DNA of 64,000 nucleotides from an uncultured Prevotellaceae bacterium. Lineage in GTDB: Bacteria; Bacteroidota; Bacteroidia; Bacteroidales; Muribaculaceae. A program made the translations under genes and the position numbers. Positions 25,417-34,083 of this stretch are shown piece after piece (the first letter of the stretch is position 1; each line of letters opens with the position of its first letter). The stretch covers positions 1-64,000 of the forward strand of contig CALGGO010000070.1 of the NCBI GenBank assembly GCA_937916085.1, written 5' to 3'. Below the pieces are notes generated by a model. The model did no database searches. It was not told the DNA's origin and saw only the letters and a list, made by a program, of their open reading frames with translations.

Positions 25417-25540
25417 TGCGCAATGCATAATGCACAATTCACAATTCACAATGCACAATTCACAATGACAATGCATAATTCATAATGCAAAATCTAGAAC
25501 TTCTAGATTATCTGGAGCCTCTAGAGCTTCTAGCTCTAAA
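25412..25540. repeat. Word repeats and CTAG array 3 before murF-alr
   Basis: From 25412 to about 25490 the words AATGCATAATGCACAATTCA alternate. Then CTAG occurs at 25494, 25503, 25521 and 25530, with CTGG at 25512, again with an exact 9-base step. Confidence 0.92.
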
Positions 25541-25576
25541 AAACTATTAACTATGAACTCTTAACTAAGAACTAAT

Positions 25577-28060
25577 ATGAAATATTCCATTCAAGAAATA
25601 GCGCAGGTGCTGGGGATTGAGCCCAGCGAGTTGCGCGACAAGAAAGCCGAGGTGAGCGTGCTGCTCACTGATTCGCGCTCGTTGACCTATCCCGCCGAGA
25701 CTCTGTTCTTTGCCCTGCCCACCAGCAATGACGACGGTCACCGCTATGTTAAGCATCTCTATAACAAAGGGGTGAGGAATTTTGTCATTGAGTATAGCGG
25801 CAACATCGACATCAACGCCATGCGTGAGGCCAACTTCCTAAGAGTGGAGAGTTCGCTCGACGCTATGCAGGCTATCGCCACTTACCACCGCAAGCGATTC
25901 CGTATCCCCATAATCGGTATTACCGGCAGTCGTGGCAAGACCACCGTCAAGGAATGGCTCTATCAGCTGATGAGCGAGGATTACCACATCGTGCGCTCGC
26001 CGCGCAGCTTCAATTCGCAGATTGGCGTGCCGCTCTCGCTGTGGGACATCGACGACAACACCGACCTCGCCATCATCGAGGCGGGCATCTCCACCACTGG
26101 CGAGATGGCAAGGCTGCAAGCAATGATTCGTCCAACGGTTGGAGTAATCACCAACATCGGCGACGAGCATAACGACGGCTTCGCGTCGATGCAGGAGAAG
26201 GTTGAGGAAAAAGCCAAGATTCTCACCAGCTGCGAGAGCATCGTGTATTGCGCCGATGATGAGTTGGTGACAACGACCATCGCCCCCATTCTCTATGTGG
26301 CACAAGATATAGCTTGGTCACGCAAGGACGAGGAGAAGACGCTGTTTATCAACAAGGTGGTGAAGCGCAACAATCGCGCCAAGATGGAATGTGTGCACGA
26401 CGGCGACACCTTTGTCCTCGACGTGCCGTTCACCAGCGACCGCGACATGGAGAACGTCGCCACCTGCGTGGCGGTGCTGCTATACTTCGGCATGAGCCAC
26501 AGCACCATTGTGGAGCGTGTGAAGTGGCTGGCCCCGGTGGGCACGCGCATCAATGTGATAGAGGGCGTGAACGAGTGTACCATCATCGCCGACGGTTACA
26601 CCAGCGACTACAACTCCTTAACTCCAGCCCTCGACTTCATGCTGCGCCGCTGCAACTCGCAGCAGCACACCACAGTGATTTTGAGCGACTTGCTGCCCGA
26701 GACGTTCGCCGATGATGAGCTCTACATCCGTGTGAGCGAACTGCTCAACAGCAAGGGCATAACTCGCCTCATCGGCATAGGTCCCGACATGTGCCGCTAC
26801 AGCAAGTATTTCAACTCGGGCAGAGACTTGTTCTTTGACTCCACAGCAAGCTTCCTCGCCGCCATGTCGCAGGGCGACTTCGACAACGAGACTGTGCTCG
26901 TGAAAGGCGCGTCGCGCTTTGAGTTTTTCCAGATTGTGGAAATGCTCGAGGTGCGCCGTCACCAGACCGTTGAGGAGATTGACCTTAACGCGCTGGCGCA
27001 CAATTTCAAGTTCTTCAAGTCGAAACTCAACTTCAGCACCAAGACGGTGGCGATGGTCAAGGCTTCGGGTTATGGCACAGGCTCCTACGAGATTGCCAAG
27101 ACGCTGCAAGACTGCGGAGCCACCTATCTCGCCGTGGCGGTGCAGGACGAGGGCGTGGAACTGCGCAAGGCGGGTATAACATTGCCAATAATCGTGCTCA
27201 ATCCATCAACGGTCAATTACAAGGCGATGTTTGACCGCTACCTCGAGCCTGAGGTTTACAGCATCGAGGAAGCTCGCCAGCTCATCAAGGAGGGCCGCAA
27301 ATATGGCGCGAAGAATTTCCCTGTACACATCAAAATAGACAGCGGCATGCACCGATTGGGCTTCACGCTGGAGCAGATTCCCGAACTCGTTGACCTGTTG
27401 CTTAATCAGGAGGTGATAATTCCTATGAGCGTGTTCTCGCACTTGAGCGTTGCCGACGAACCCGAGCAGGACGAATACACCCATGCGCAGGTGGAATATT
27501 TCGAGGAGTGCGCCAGGCAGTTGCAGGCAAACTTCTCGCATCACATCATGAAGCACATTCTCAACACCACAGGAATTGTGCGCTTCCCTGAGTATCAAAT
27601 GGATATGGCTCGCATCGGGGTGGGGCTTTATGGCATCAAGACGATGAACGACGGCAGCCAAGATGCAATATTGCCGGTGGCTGAGCTTAGGGCTGTGGTG
27701 ATTTCAATCAAGAATTGGGAGGCAGGAACAACGATAGGCTATGGCCGCCGTGGTGTGCTTGAGCGTGACTCGCGCATTGCGACAGCTTCGATAGGCTATG
27801 CCGACGGCATGGACCGCCACTTTGGCAACGGAGCCATCAAGGTGTGGGTGAACGGCACCCTTTGCCCCACGGTGGGCAACATCTGCATGGATGCCTGCAT
27901 GATTGATGTCACCGACGCGCAATGCGAGGTGGGCGACAAGGTCGAAATCTTCGGCAAGCACAACCCCATCGACCAACTCACCGAAGTGCGCGGCACAATA
28001 GGCTACGAAATCCTCACCAGCATCTCACCAAGAGTGAAACGCGTGTATTTCAGAGAGTGA
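25577..28060 (+). CDS. Bifunctional MurF ligase / alanine racemase
   Basis: 827 residues. The first ~455 are MurF, which adds D-Ala-D-Ala to the UDP-MurNAc-tripeptide; the Mur ATP-binding loop is GITGSRGKTTVKEWLYQLMS (about residue 114), followed by IIEAGISTTGEMARLQ. From about 465 follows a PLP-type alanine racemase: VDEIDL-like start VEEIDLNALAHNFKFFKS, PLP lysine in VAMVKASGYGTGSYEI, and the second catalytic Tyr in ATASIGYADGMDRHFGNGA. The fusion is typical of Bacteroidetes and joins production of D-Ala with its use in peptidoglycan. The fusion has no fixed short symbol. Its stop codon TGA lies inside the first of two 35-base repeats. Confidence 0.96.
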   Translation: MKYSIQEIAQVLGIEPSELRDKKAEVSVLLTDSRSLTYPAETLFFALPTSNDDGHRYVKHLYNKGVRNFVIEYSGNIDINAMREANFLRVESSLDAMQAIATYHRKRFRIPIIGITGSRGKTTVKEWLYQLMSEDYHIVRSPRSFNSQIGVPLSLWDIDDNTDLAIIEAGISTTGEMARLQAMIRPTVGVITNIGDEHNDGFASMQEKVEEKAKILTSCESIVYCADDELVTTTIAPILYVAQDIAWSRKDEEKTLFINKVVKRNNRAKMECVHDGDTFVLDVPFTSDRDMENVATCVAVLLYFGMSHSTIVERVKWLAPVGTRINVIEGVNECTIIADGYTSDYNSLTPALDFMLRRCNSQQHTTVILSDLLPETFADDELYIRVSELLNSKGITRLIGIGPDMCRYSKYFNSGRDLFFDSTASFLAAMSQGDFDNETVLVKGASRFEFFQIVEMLEVRRHQTVEEIDLNALAHNFKFFKSKLNFSTKTVAMVKASGYGTGSYEIAKTLQDCGATYLAVAVQDEGVELRKAGITLPIIVLNPSTVNYKAMFDRYLEPEVYSIEEARQLIKEGRKYGAKNFPVHIKIDSGMHRLGFTLEQIPELVDLLLNQEVIIPMSVFSHLSVADEPEQDEYTHAQVEYFEECARQLQANFSHHIMKHILNTTGIVRFPEYQMDMARIGVGLYGIKTMNDGSQDAILPVAELRAVVISIKNWEAGTTIGYGRRGVLERDSRIATASIGYADGMDRHFGNGAIKVWVNGTLCPTVGNICMDACMIDVTDAQCEVGDKVEIFGKHNPIDQLTEVRGTIGYEILTSISPRVKRVYFRE

Positions 28061-28092
28061 ACTAATTGGGGACGGTTCTGTTTTAGTTCATT
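28058..28092. repeat. 35-base repeat, copy 1 (left flank of ATPase gene)
   Basis: Begins TGAACTAATTGGGGACGG and ends TTTTAGTTCATT; TGAACTAA and TTAGTTCA form a hairpin. It is identical to 29628-29662. It exactly fills the space between the stop of murF-alr (which it supplies) and the stop of the convergent ATPase gene. The core GGGACGGTTCT is the complement of AGAACCGTCCC at 35731 and 35781. Confidence 0.95.
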
Positions 28093-29508
28093 TTAGCAGA
28101 ATAAGTCATCGATTGTCAAGCATTGCTGCACATTGTTCAAGTATTCATTTCTTGCTACACCATAGGTCGTTATCAATATAATTCTCACGCTGTTGCGGGT
28201 CTTGGTTTGAGCGATGAATGTGTTTTTCTTGCGACGCAATGCTGTGTCATAGTCTTTGTCAATAGTGAAAATGTCATTCCAGAATTTCATCTCGCACAGG
28301 TCAATTACCTTGTCGCGGCGGTCTAGTACCAAGTCAATTTGAACATTTTCCTGGTCTTTAGAATTTGAACGCCAGGCATATTCGTTACTCAACACACCCG
28401 AAATACCCAGACTCTTTTTTAGTTGCGCTGTATGGTCGAGGCAAACCCTTTCAAACGATAGTCCATTCCACACATTCCTCACCGCGCTATTACTGAGTGA
28501 TGACCAGTAGTATAGTCCGAGATTGCGCTTGCCGGCAACAAATTTGAAATAAAAGAGAGTGAAATTGTCAATTAACTGGTAAATAGCATTATTGCCTGTT
28601 GTTCCAAAGCGGTTATAGCGGCGGATGAAACGGCTTTGCTCAAGTTCGTCGAGCATACGAGTGAGGTTGCCGTTAGGCTCTTCCTCACAGGTGACGGCAA
28701 TCTCGTTGCGAGTGAGTCCCATAGCCTTTTTAGAAAGGGCGGTGACAATTTTCACATACTTCTCGGGTTTCTTGAAAAGCGAAGCATAAAGTTCTTGAAA
28801 CTCATTGCGCAGCCTACCGGTGTTGGAGAAGAAAAGGCTATCGATGTTCTCGTCGGTAGTCAGCGACGGGTCAAGCATCGACCAATAATAAGGTATGCCC
28901 CCCAATATCATGTAGGTCTCTAGGACTTGGTATCGTGTTAGGCTCAGACCTTGAGCTTTTGCCATCTCTTCGCACTCAAGCAATGTGAATGGCTCCAAGT
29001 TGATTTCAACTGTCACACGGTTGTGCAGTCCGCCATGACTGTGAACCACATTGTTTATTATCCATGAAGTGGCACTGCCGCACACTATAAGCAGCACATC
29101 ACGTCGCGAAGATGCCCAACTGTTCCAGAAAAATTCCAAGGCCTGTTGGAAACGCGAGTGAGGGGTGTCAATCCAGGGCATCTCATCGATGAAAATCACT
29201 TTTTTCCCCTCGGGAGAATTATCAATGAGTTTGCCCAACTGAGCAAATGCGTCAAGCCAATTCTTGGGTGGTTTACAATCATTTCCAGCTCTTGTCATCG
29301 ACACGTTCCAGGCGGCAAGCTGTTCCTGCATAGTGCCGCCAGCAATACCGGCATGTTGGAATAAAAACTTGTAGTCAAAAGTCTCTCTAATCAAGAACGT
29401 CTTGCCCACACGACGACGACCGTAAACAACCACAAACTCCGACCTGTCGCTGTCAAAAGCCCTAAGCAACTGCGCCTTCTCCTTATTTCTGCCTATTAAT
29501 CCTGTCAT
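28093..29508 (-). CDS. AAA family ATPase (archaeal-ATPase type, C-terminal DUF234-like domain)
   Basis: 471 residues. The P-loop is VVVYGRRRVGKTFLIRETFD (about residue 27-46), Walker B VIFIDEMPWI, and sensor region LLIVCGSATSWI. After the ATPase part comes a winged-helix segment (AMGLTRNEIAVTCEEEPNGN) and a C-terminal nuclease-like domain (NVQIDLVLDRRDKVIDLCEM KF, with D-x-V and E-x-K elements as in PD-(D/E)XK folds). This is a very abundant Bacteroidales family of unknown function; defence or selfish roles have been suggested only by inference. The gene with its promoter hairpin is bounded by identical 35-base repeats, so it looks like a mobile or once-mobile unit. Confidence 0.85.
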   Translation of the reverse strand: MTGLIGRNKEKAQLLRAFDSDRSEFVVVYGRRRVGKTFLIRETFDYKFLFQHAGIAGGTMQEQLAAWNVSMTRAGNDCKPPKNWLDAFAQLGKLIDNSPEGKKVIFIDEMPWIDTPHSRFQQALEFFWNSWASSRRDVLLIVCGSATSWIINNVVHSHGGLHNRVTVEINLEPFTLLECEEMAKAQGLSLTRYQVLETYMILGGIPYYWSMLDPSLTTDENIDSLFFSNTGRLRNEFQELYASLFKKPEKYVKIVTALSKKAMGLTRNEIAVTCEEEPNGNLTRMLDELEQSRFIRRYNRFGTTGNNAIYQLIDNFTLFYFKFVAGKRNLGLYYWSSLSNSAVRNVWNGLSFERVCLDHTAQLKKSLGISGVLSNEYAWRSNSKDQENVQIDLVLDRRDKVIDLCEMKFWNDIFTIDKDYDTALRRKKNTFIAQTKTRNSVRIILITTYGVARNEYLNNVQQCLTIDDLFC

Positions 29509-29541
29509 TTTCTCTTATTTTAAGATTGTTCTTTGAGACTG

Positions 29542-29617
29542 CAAATATAATAAAAATGCGTCAAACTCAGCTAAAACACCCAAAAAAATCACATTTTAGC
29601 TGAGTTGGACGCATTTT
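29542..29617 (-). promoter_or_regulatory. Promoter and 24-base-arm hairpin of the ATPase gene
   Basis: Minus strand TATATTTG (29549-29542) lies 34 bases before ATG 29508. Immediately upstream are arms 29553-29576 and 29594-29617, 24 bases each with one mismatch and a 17-base loop (ATGCGTC, ACTCAGCTAAAA and complements). The hairpin occupies the place of the -33 box, so it is a likely operator. Confidence 0.75.
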
Positions 29618-29627
29618 CTAAAAAAAA

Positions 29628-29662
29628 TGAACTAATTGGGGACGGTTCTGTTTTAGTTCATT
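29628..29662. repeat. 35-base repeat, copy 2 (right flank of ATPase gene)
   Basis: Identical to 28058-28092 and in the same orientation, so the ATPase gene is flanked by direct repeats. Confidence 0.95.
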
Positions 29663-29665
29663 ATT

Positions 29666-29720
29666 GCGCTGAACTTAGCTAAAATGCCAAAAAAAATCGG
29701 GTTTTAGCTGAGATTGGCGC
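29666..29720. repeat. Second hairpin related to the ATPase operator
   Basis: Arms 29666-29684 (GCGCTGAACTTAGCTAAAA) and 29702-29720 (TTTTAGCTGAGATTGGCGC) resemble the operator hairpin at 29553-29617 but match each other less well, four mismatches in 19. It lies outside the 35-base repeat. From 29721 to 29909 nothing else is recognised. Confidence 0.7.
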
Positions 29721-29909
29721 GAAATTTGAAATAAACCACGAATTTCACGGATTGTCACTAACGACTCGGCCTCGGTTTTTTAGACATAAGAACATAAGTA
29801 ACAAAATTTCACTTGTGTGTGGGAGGGATATATGTTCTTGTGTTCTTTTGTCGATAAAAGAACCAACTGGCGAAACACGACGCAGATAATGTGACAAGGA
29901 AAGCAAAAA

Positions 29910-29937
29910 AGCCACTTGGAGAAAAATCCAAGTGGCT
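29910..29937 (-). terminator. Intrinsic terminator of the BspA-like gene
   Basis: Perfect 11-base arms AGCCACTTGGA (29910-29920) and TCCAAGTGGCT (29927-29937), followed on the minus strand by TTTTTTGC. Confidence 0.85.
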
Positions 29938-29996
29938 AATTATATGAATGTCCCTTTTTTAGTGGAAATTAGTGTGAATTAGTGGTTTGTATTGCC

Positions 29997-31694
29997 TTAA
30001 TTACCCAAGATGAGGTTATAGATTACAGTGATGTCGGTACTGGTGACATATCCGTCGCCGTCTGTGTCGCTGGTAGCGATATAGGTGTCGTCGCCGTTGA
30101 GCAGGTAGTTATAGAGGGCGGTGATGTCACCCGATGTTATCACTTTGTCGCCGTCAACATCTACCACTCGCAACTCGAGTACTGCTGGCGTTGCCTTGCC
30201 GTCGGCAGTGGTTACTGTGATAGTTGCAGTGCCGTTCTGCACGCCCACAATCATTATAGCCTTCTCGCTGGCGTATGCAGGAGCCTTGCTCTCACTCGGA
30301 ACGGCCAATTCCTCCATCATGGCAAGTGCCATATCCTTCTCGGGGAACGACTGTAATCCCTGGGCAGGAGCATTAGTACGGTTCACCACACGAGCAACCG
30401 CCACGCTTGGGTCGCTAGAAGTTACAACCAGTTCCACAGGCACATCGGGAGTGCATGATGGATAAACAGTCAACATTTGGCTAGTGCCAATAATTGCATT
30501 ATCGATATTAAGTGTGATAGTAATATTATCATCTCCTTTGACTACCAAATGGCAAGTTGCACTATGATCAAGCACTGTAGCCGTTATATCACATTCCCCA
30601 ATATTATTAGCATGAACAACACCATTTACTACTGTTGCAATACTTTCATCGCTTGATTCCCATATTGGAATAAGACCAGTGTTGCTTGGAGTTAAATTCA
30701 CTGTCAGAAACTGCTCATCACCTATATTCATTTCAAGAAATTCGTCACTAAGTGAGAGTGTAATTTCTGGATAAGAAACATCAATATGACATATTGCATA
30801 AATAGCAGGATTAGTTGCAAGAGTAGTATATATATCACATTCACCTCCTCCTATAGCAGTTACTATTCCATTTTCATTTACTGTGGCAACTGATGGATCT
30901 GTGCTATTCCACAGCAATTCGCCATCTTCAGGAAAAACTGTTGCATTTAACTCTAATGTTTCCCAAAGAACAATATCCTCACTTGTTGTATTAAGAGTTA
31001 TTTTGCTAAGATCATTAACCAAATTATTAAAATTCTGCCAATATTCTGCCAAAAAGTAAGCAGAAATAGAAGTAACAGGCACATGAAGTTCACCCTCATA
31101 GTTGTAGTTGGAAGAAAAAGTATAATCTGAGCATGAGGGCGGGGTATCTGAATAACAATTAACCACATCTGGAGTAAGAAAGAGGTCACCCAAAGAAGTA
31201 ATGCCGCTACCGATATTCACATTTTTTAGTTGACCGAAATAATTAAGGTTCCATGCTCCCTGTCCTATAACTGTAATTGAGGTTAATAATTCACAATAAG
31301 AGAAATTATCAAAAACAGAGTTATCACAAAGATAATTTGGGATGGTCACATGAGTTAATCTATCACACCCATAAAAAGCTCTGTAACCAATTTTTTTAAC
31401 AGAATATGGAATAGTTACCTCATTTAAGTAACACATAGTAAATGCCCTTTCTCCAATTGCTGTAACATTATAAATTCTGCCATTGTATGTTACTCTTTCT
31501 GGAATAATAAGATGATCAGTCAGATAATAATATCTTGGATTAAAATTGTTTGCGTATGTAACAGTCACACTCGTGCTATCTTCGTTGTAGTTATAGCACA
31601 GTCCATCAACCTCAAAGTCATAGGCATTAGCAGAGAAAGCGAATAGCAAGATGGTCAACACGATTAATGATGTTTTAATAATAAGATTTTTCAT
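29997..31694 (-). CDS. Secreted BspA-like / Big_2 / dockerin-like protein
   Basis: 565 residues from ATG 31694. Signal peptide MKNLIIKTSLIVLTILLFAFSANA, then BspA-type leucine-rich repeats (IIPERVTYNGRIYNVTAIGE, YSVKKIGYRAFYGCDRLTHV), bacterial Ig-like Big_2 units (LLWNSTDPSVATVNENGIVT, IPIWESSDESIATVVNGVVH, VTSSDPSVAVARVV), and at the C-terminus two dockerin-like repeats (VDVDGDKVITSGDITALYNY, TDGDGYVTSTDITVIYNLIL). A cell-surface or secreted adhesive role is likely. Eight bases separate it from the orphan gene upstream, so they may be co-transcribed. Part of the gene (about 30500-31700) is richer in A and T than its neighbours, a possible sign of separate origin. Confidence 0.82.
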   Translation of the reverse strand: MKNLIIKTSLIVLTILLFAFSANAYDFEVDGLCYNYNEDSTSVTVTYANNFNPRYYYLTDHLIIPERVTYNGRIYNVTAIGERAFTMCYLNEVTIPYSVKKIGYRAFYGCDRLTHVTIPNYLCDNSVFDNFSYCELLTSITVIGQGAWNLNYFGQLKNVNIGSGITSLGDLFLTPDVVNCYSDTPPSCSDYTFSSNYNYEGELHVPVTSISAYFLAEYWQNFNNLVNDLSKITLNTTSEDIVLWETLELNATVFPEDGELLWNSTDPSVATVNENGIVTAIGGGECDIYTTLATNPAIYAICHIDVSYPEITLSLSDEFLEMNIGDEQFLTVNLTPSNTGLIPIWESSDESIATVVNGVVHANNIGECDITATVLDHSATCHLVVKGDDNITITLNIDNAIIGTSQMLTVYPSCTPDVPVELVVTSSDPSVAVARVVNRTNAPAQGLQSFPEKDMALAMMEELAVPSESKAPAYASEKAIMIVGVQNGTATITVTTADGKATPAVLELRVVDVDGDKVITSGDITALYNYLLNGDDTYIATSDTDGDGYVTSTDITVIYNLILGN

Positions 31695-31701
31695 AATTGT
31701 T

Positions 31702-32397
31702 TCAATATTTGAAATAAGCATTTGTAGTTAATTGTGAATTTACTGGGGTTGTCCCCAAAGAGAATGGCCCATACTGCGAGAGTGGACTTGGCATCTTGCC
31801 ATTGTATTTCTTGCTTTCTGGGCAAATCATACTGTGCATTGAGCAAAGCATATCCTCAATGAAGATTGCTGGCATATTAGGAAGTATGGTTCTAAAATTA
31901 GAGACATCCATTCGGAATGAGCTAATACGGCTCACTCCAAGCAGTTTGCGGGCACTTTCACGCAAATAGGAATGATAGTACACCTTGTTGGTGGGATAGA
32001 GCAGAAATCGCTTTAGGGCTCCTATGCGCAAGGCGATGTCATAGAATGCCACTTCTCCAATGCCATCAATTGGTTTAATGAGACGTCGCACTGTGTCATA
32101 CAATTCGTCAAAGTCGGTGTAACTACTGTAAAGAACTTTACCATTTAATAACACTTGTGTAGCAGTAACCGCCATTGAATGGCTAAGCATCCACAAGTGT
32201 CGTTCGCGATTGAAAACGCAGGCAAATAGTAAGTCATAGTCATTCGCACCACTCATCTCTAAATCACGCACATACTTGATGTCGTAGTAGAAATTGCGTC
32301 GAGGCTTTGCGCCTTGGCCAAAACCAGGCATTTGGGCTTTGGTCTTTGCGCTTCTTAGCCCGCCTTCATACTTGTCAACAATGTCTTGTAATGTCAT
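31702..32397 (-). CDS. Orphan protein of unknown function behind a structured RNA
   Basis: 231 residues from ATG 32397 (a TTG 36 bases upstream gives a longer form). I do not recognise a family. The chain is mostly helical with YDIKYVRDLEMSGANDYDLL, ACVFNRERHLWMLSHSMAVT, and IKPIDGIGEVAFYDIALRIG, the last of which looks like a helix-hairpin-helix nucleic-acid-binding turn. No signal peptide or membrane segment is seen, so it is cytosolic. Upstream, 65 to 215 bases away, lies a strongly folded RNA in the same orientation, so the protein may act with it or be controlled by it. It is followed after 7 bases by the BspA-like gene. Confidence 0.7.
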   Translation of the reverse strand: MTLQDIVDKYEGGLRSAKTKAQMPGFGQGAKPRRNFYYDIKYVRDLEMSGANDYDLLFACVFNRERHLWMLSHSMAVTATQVLLNGKVLYSSYTDFDELYDTVRRLIKPIDGIGEVAFYDIALRIGALKRFLLYPTNKVYYHSYLRESARKLLGVSRISSFRMDVSNFRTILPNMPAIFIEDMLCSMHSMICPESKKYNGKMPSPLSQYGPFSLGTTPVNSQLTTNAYFKY

Positions 32398-32461
32398 GGG
32401 GCAAGAAAGATTTTTGCCACCTCGCAATCCCAAAGATGGCGTTATACAACACGAAAAGCGA

Positions 32462-32612
32462 GGACTGCTATGCCACGCTTTGCCGATTGACGGTCCTGAG
32501 AAAACCTGATATGCAAAAAGGGGTATAAGTGCAGTCCACGCCTAAACGTGGAAGCCGCCACGCCTTTCCCTTGCATATCAAAGTGAAAATTTCTCAGGTT
32601 TTCAATCAGCAA
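32462..32612 (-). ncRNA. Candidate structured RNA with pseudoknot
   Basis: In minus-strand RNA, TTGCTGATTG (32612-32603) pairs with CAATCGGCAA (32489-32480), including a G-U pair that would be an A-C mismatch on the other strand. CCTGAGAA (32598-32591) pairs with TTCTCAGG (32502-32495), and TGATATGCAA (32580-32571) pairs with TTGCATATCA (32516-32507). GGACTGC (32537-32531), enclosed by these stems, is the exact complement of GCAGTCC (32468-32462) outside them, giving a pseudoknot. A small CCACG/CGTGG hairpin sits at the tip. It could be a free RNA, a riboregulator or half of an RNA-protein system. Family unknown to me. Confidence 0.65.
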
Positions 32613-32801
32613 GAATAAGCATGTCGCTTCTATTTTCCAAAATGTAGTTGAATTGTTTCCACAATCCAACCGCAAATTTACAACATTTTTTTTGATTTCA
32701 AAGACTTTGTGTAGATTTTTTATGCCGCACAACATATAATTCCTTTCACTTTGTCCGCAAAACAAATGGGAATTGTTTGCTCTTGGGATCTGATCTCATT
32801 T
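32613..32801. other. Intergenic, nothing recognised
   Basis: AT-rich spacer between the structured RNA and the 3' end of the next ATPase gene. No convincing open frame; a minus-strand TTTG-rich stretch may hold the promoter for the RNA but no clear TAnnTTTG was fixed. Confidence 0.4.
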
Positions 32802-34079
32802 TTACACCGAGTATAGAGGATAATTCGTTACCCACTTTTGGTCTTTGTAGGGCAGCATAGAGTATCTAACGCCTTTTGTGCCAGGGTGCTTGTCAATAAG
32901 CAATTTCAAGGACTTGGCCTTTACGTTTACCTCGGCTTTAACTTCGATAGGTTCTACTTTGCCTTTTTTCTCAATGATGAAATCCACTTCAGCAACGGCG
33001 CCACTGGTCCAGTAATAAACTGATGACACTCCGTGACTCAACAGTTGTTGTAACACATATTGCTCTGTGAATGCCCCCTTAAAACCTTTGAAGGCATTGT
33101 CGCCAACGAGCATCTGCCCGCTCTCTGCCCCAGCTAGTGCCGCCAACAGTCCGCAATCAAGGAAATATAATTTAAATGCCGACAAGTTTTCATAAAACGA
33201 CAGTGGAGAAATTATATCGTTAACACAACTCACTTTGTACAATATGCAACAGTCAATAAGCCATTGTATTGCGATTTCATACTCTCTTGCACGCGCTCCG
33301 GGTTTTAATACACCATAAATGAATTTTTTATTGTCTTTGGCAAGTTGCGATGGTATTGACTTCATCACCATATTGATGCGAGGCACCTGTTCGCGAGGGG
33401 CATGTTTTGAGAAATCATTTTTATAGGCATCTAAGATGTTGAGTTGTAAACGCCTAACAAGTGCCAAGTCTTTCTTTTCCACAAAGCATTCCACCACCTC
33501 AGGCATGCCGCCCACAAAATAGTATTGCCGCAACAGGTCTTGCAGTTTGTGCTCAATGCTTGAAAGTACATTCCATTGCTGCTTGTCGATGAGTTCTGCC
33601 CAATCTTCATGTCCTGTGGCCATTAGGAACTCCCTGAAATTCATGGGGTAAAGAGTAATCATATCAACCTTTCCCACTGGAAATGAAGTGCCCTCATGCA
33701 TCGCTATTCCAAGCAAGGAACCAGCCACCATCACATGATATTCAGGAGCTTTCTCGGTAAAATACTTCAGTGACGCTAATCCGCGTGGTACATTCTGAAT
33801 CTCATCAAGAATAATCAACGTCTTGCCTGGTTTTGGCTTAATATGCGAAATTGCTTGTAATTGCAACAAAATACGGTCAATATCATAATCATTGGCAAAA
33901 AGCGATGCAGCCTGTGGCTCATCGTCACAGTTCAAATAAATCACATCATCATATTGTGATTTGCCAAATTCTCGCATCAACCAAGTCTTGCCAACCTGTC
34001 TTGCTCCTTTGATTATCAATGGTTTGCGATAGTCGCTCTCCTTCCACTCCAATAGCTGATTCCAAATAAGTCGTTTCAT
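32802..34079 (-). CDS. AAA family ATPase with DUF4143 domain
   Basis: 425 residues. P-loop PLIIKGARQVGKTWLMREFG, Walker B TLIILDEIQNVPRG, sensor VMVAGSLLGIAM, then the C-terminal DUF4143 part (YYFVGGMPEVVECFVEKKDL, FKGAFTEQYVLQQLL, SVYYWTSGAVAEVDFIIEKK, VEPIEVKAEVNVKAKSLKLL). The last elements carry the D...E-x-K spacing of PD-(D/E)XK nuclease folds. Like the ATPase at 28093-29508 this is an abundant, unexplained family in Bacteroidales. Its promoter (minus TATCTTTG, 34118-34111) is embedded in a four-copy, 33-base-period array, so its expression is probably tightly controlled, perhaps by the protein itself. Confidence 0.9.
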   Translation of the reverse strand: MKRLIWNQLLEWKESDYRKPLIIKGARQVGKTWLMREFGKSQYDDVIYLNCDDEPQAASLFANDYDIDRILLQLQAISHIKPKPGKTLIILDEIQNVPRGLASLKYFTEKAPEYHVMVAGSLLGIAMHEGTSFPVGKVDMITLYPMNFREFLMATGHEDWAELIDKQQWNVLSSIEHKLQDLLRQYYFVGGMPEVVECFVEKKDLALVRRLQLNILDAYKNDFSKHAPREQVPRINMVMKSIPSQLAKDNKKFIYGVLKPGARAREYEIAIQWLIDCCILYKVSCVNDIISPLSFYENLSAFKLYFLDCGLLAALAGAESGQMLVGDNAFKGFKGAFTEQYVLQQLLSHGVSSVYYWTSGAVAEVDFIIEKKGKVEPIEVKAEVNVKAKSLKLLIDKHPGTKGVRYSMLPYKDQKWVTNYPLYSV

Positions 34080-34083
34080 GCTT

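Noticed and set aside
32462..32612. Retron msr-msd
   Set aside because: Outer complementary arms look similar, but there is no reverse transcriptase in the neighbourhood and no branching-G context could be fixed.
32442..32765. Minus-strand frame of 107 codons across the structured RNA
   Set aside because: It reads straight through the stems and pseudoknot, has no recognisable domain, and its sense is explained by the palindromic RNA structure.
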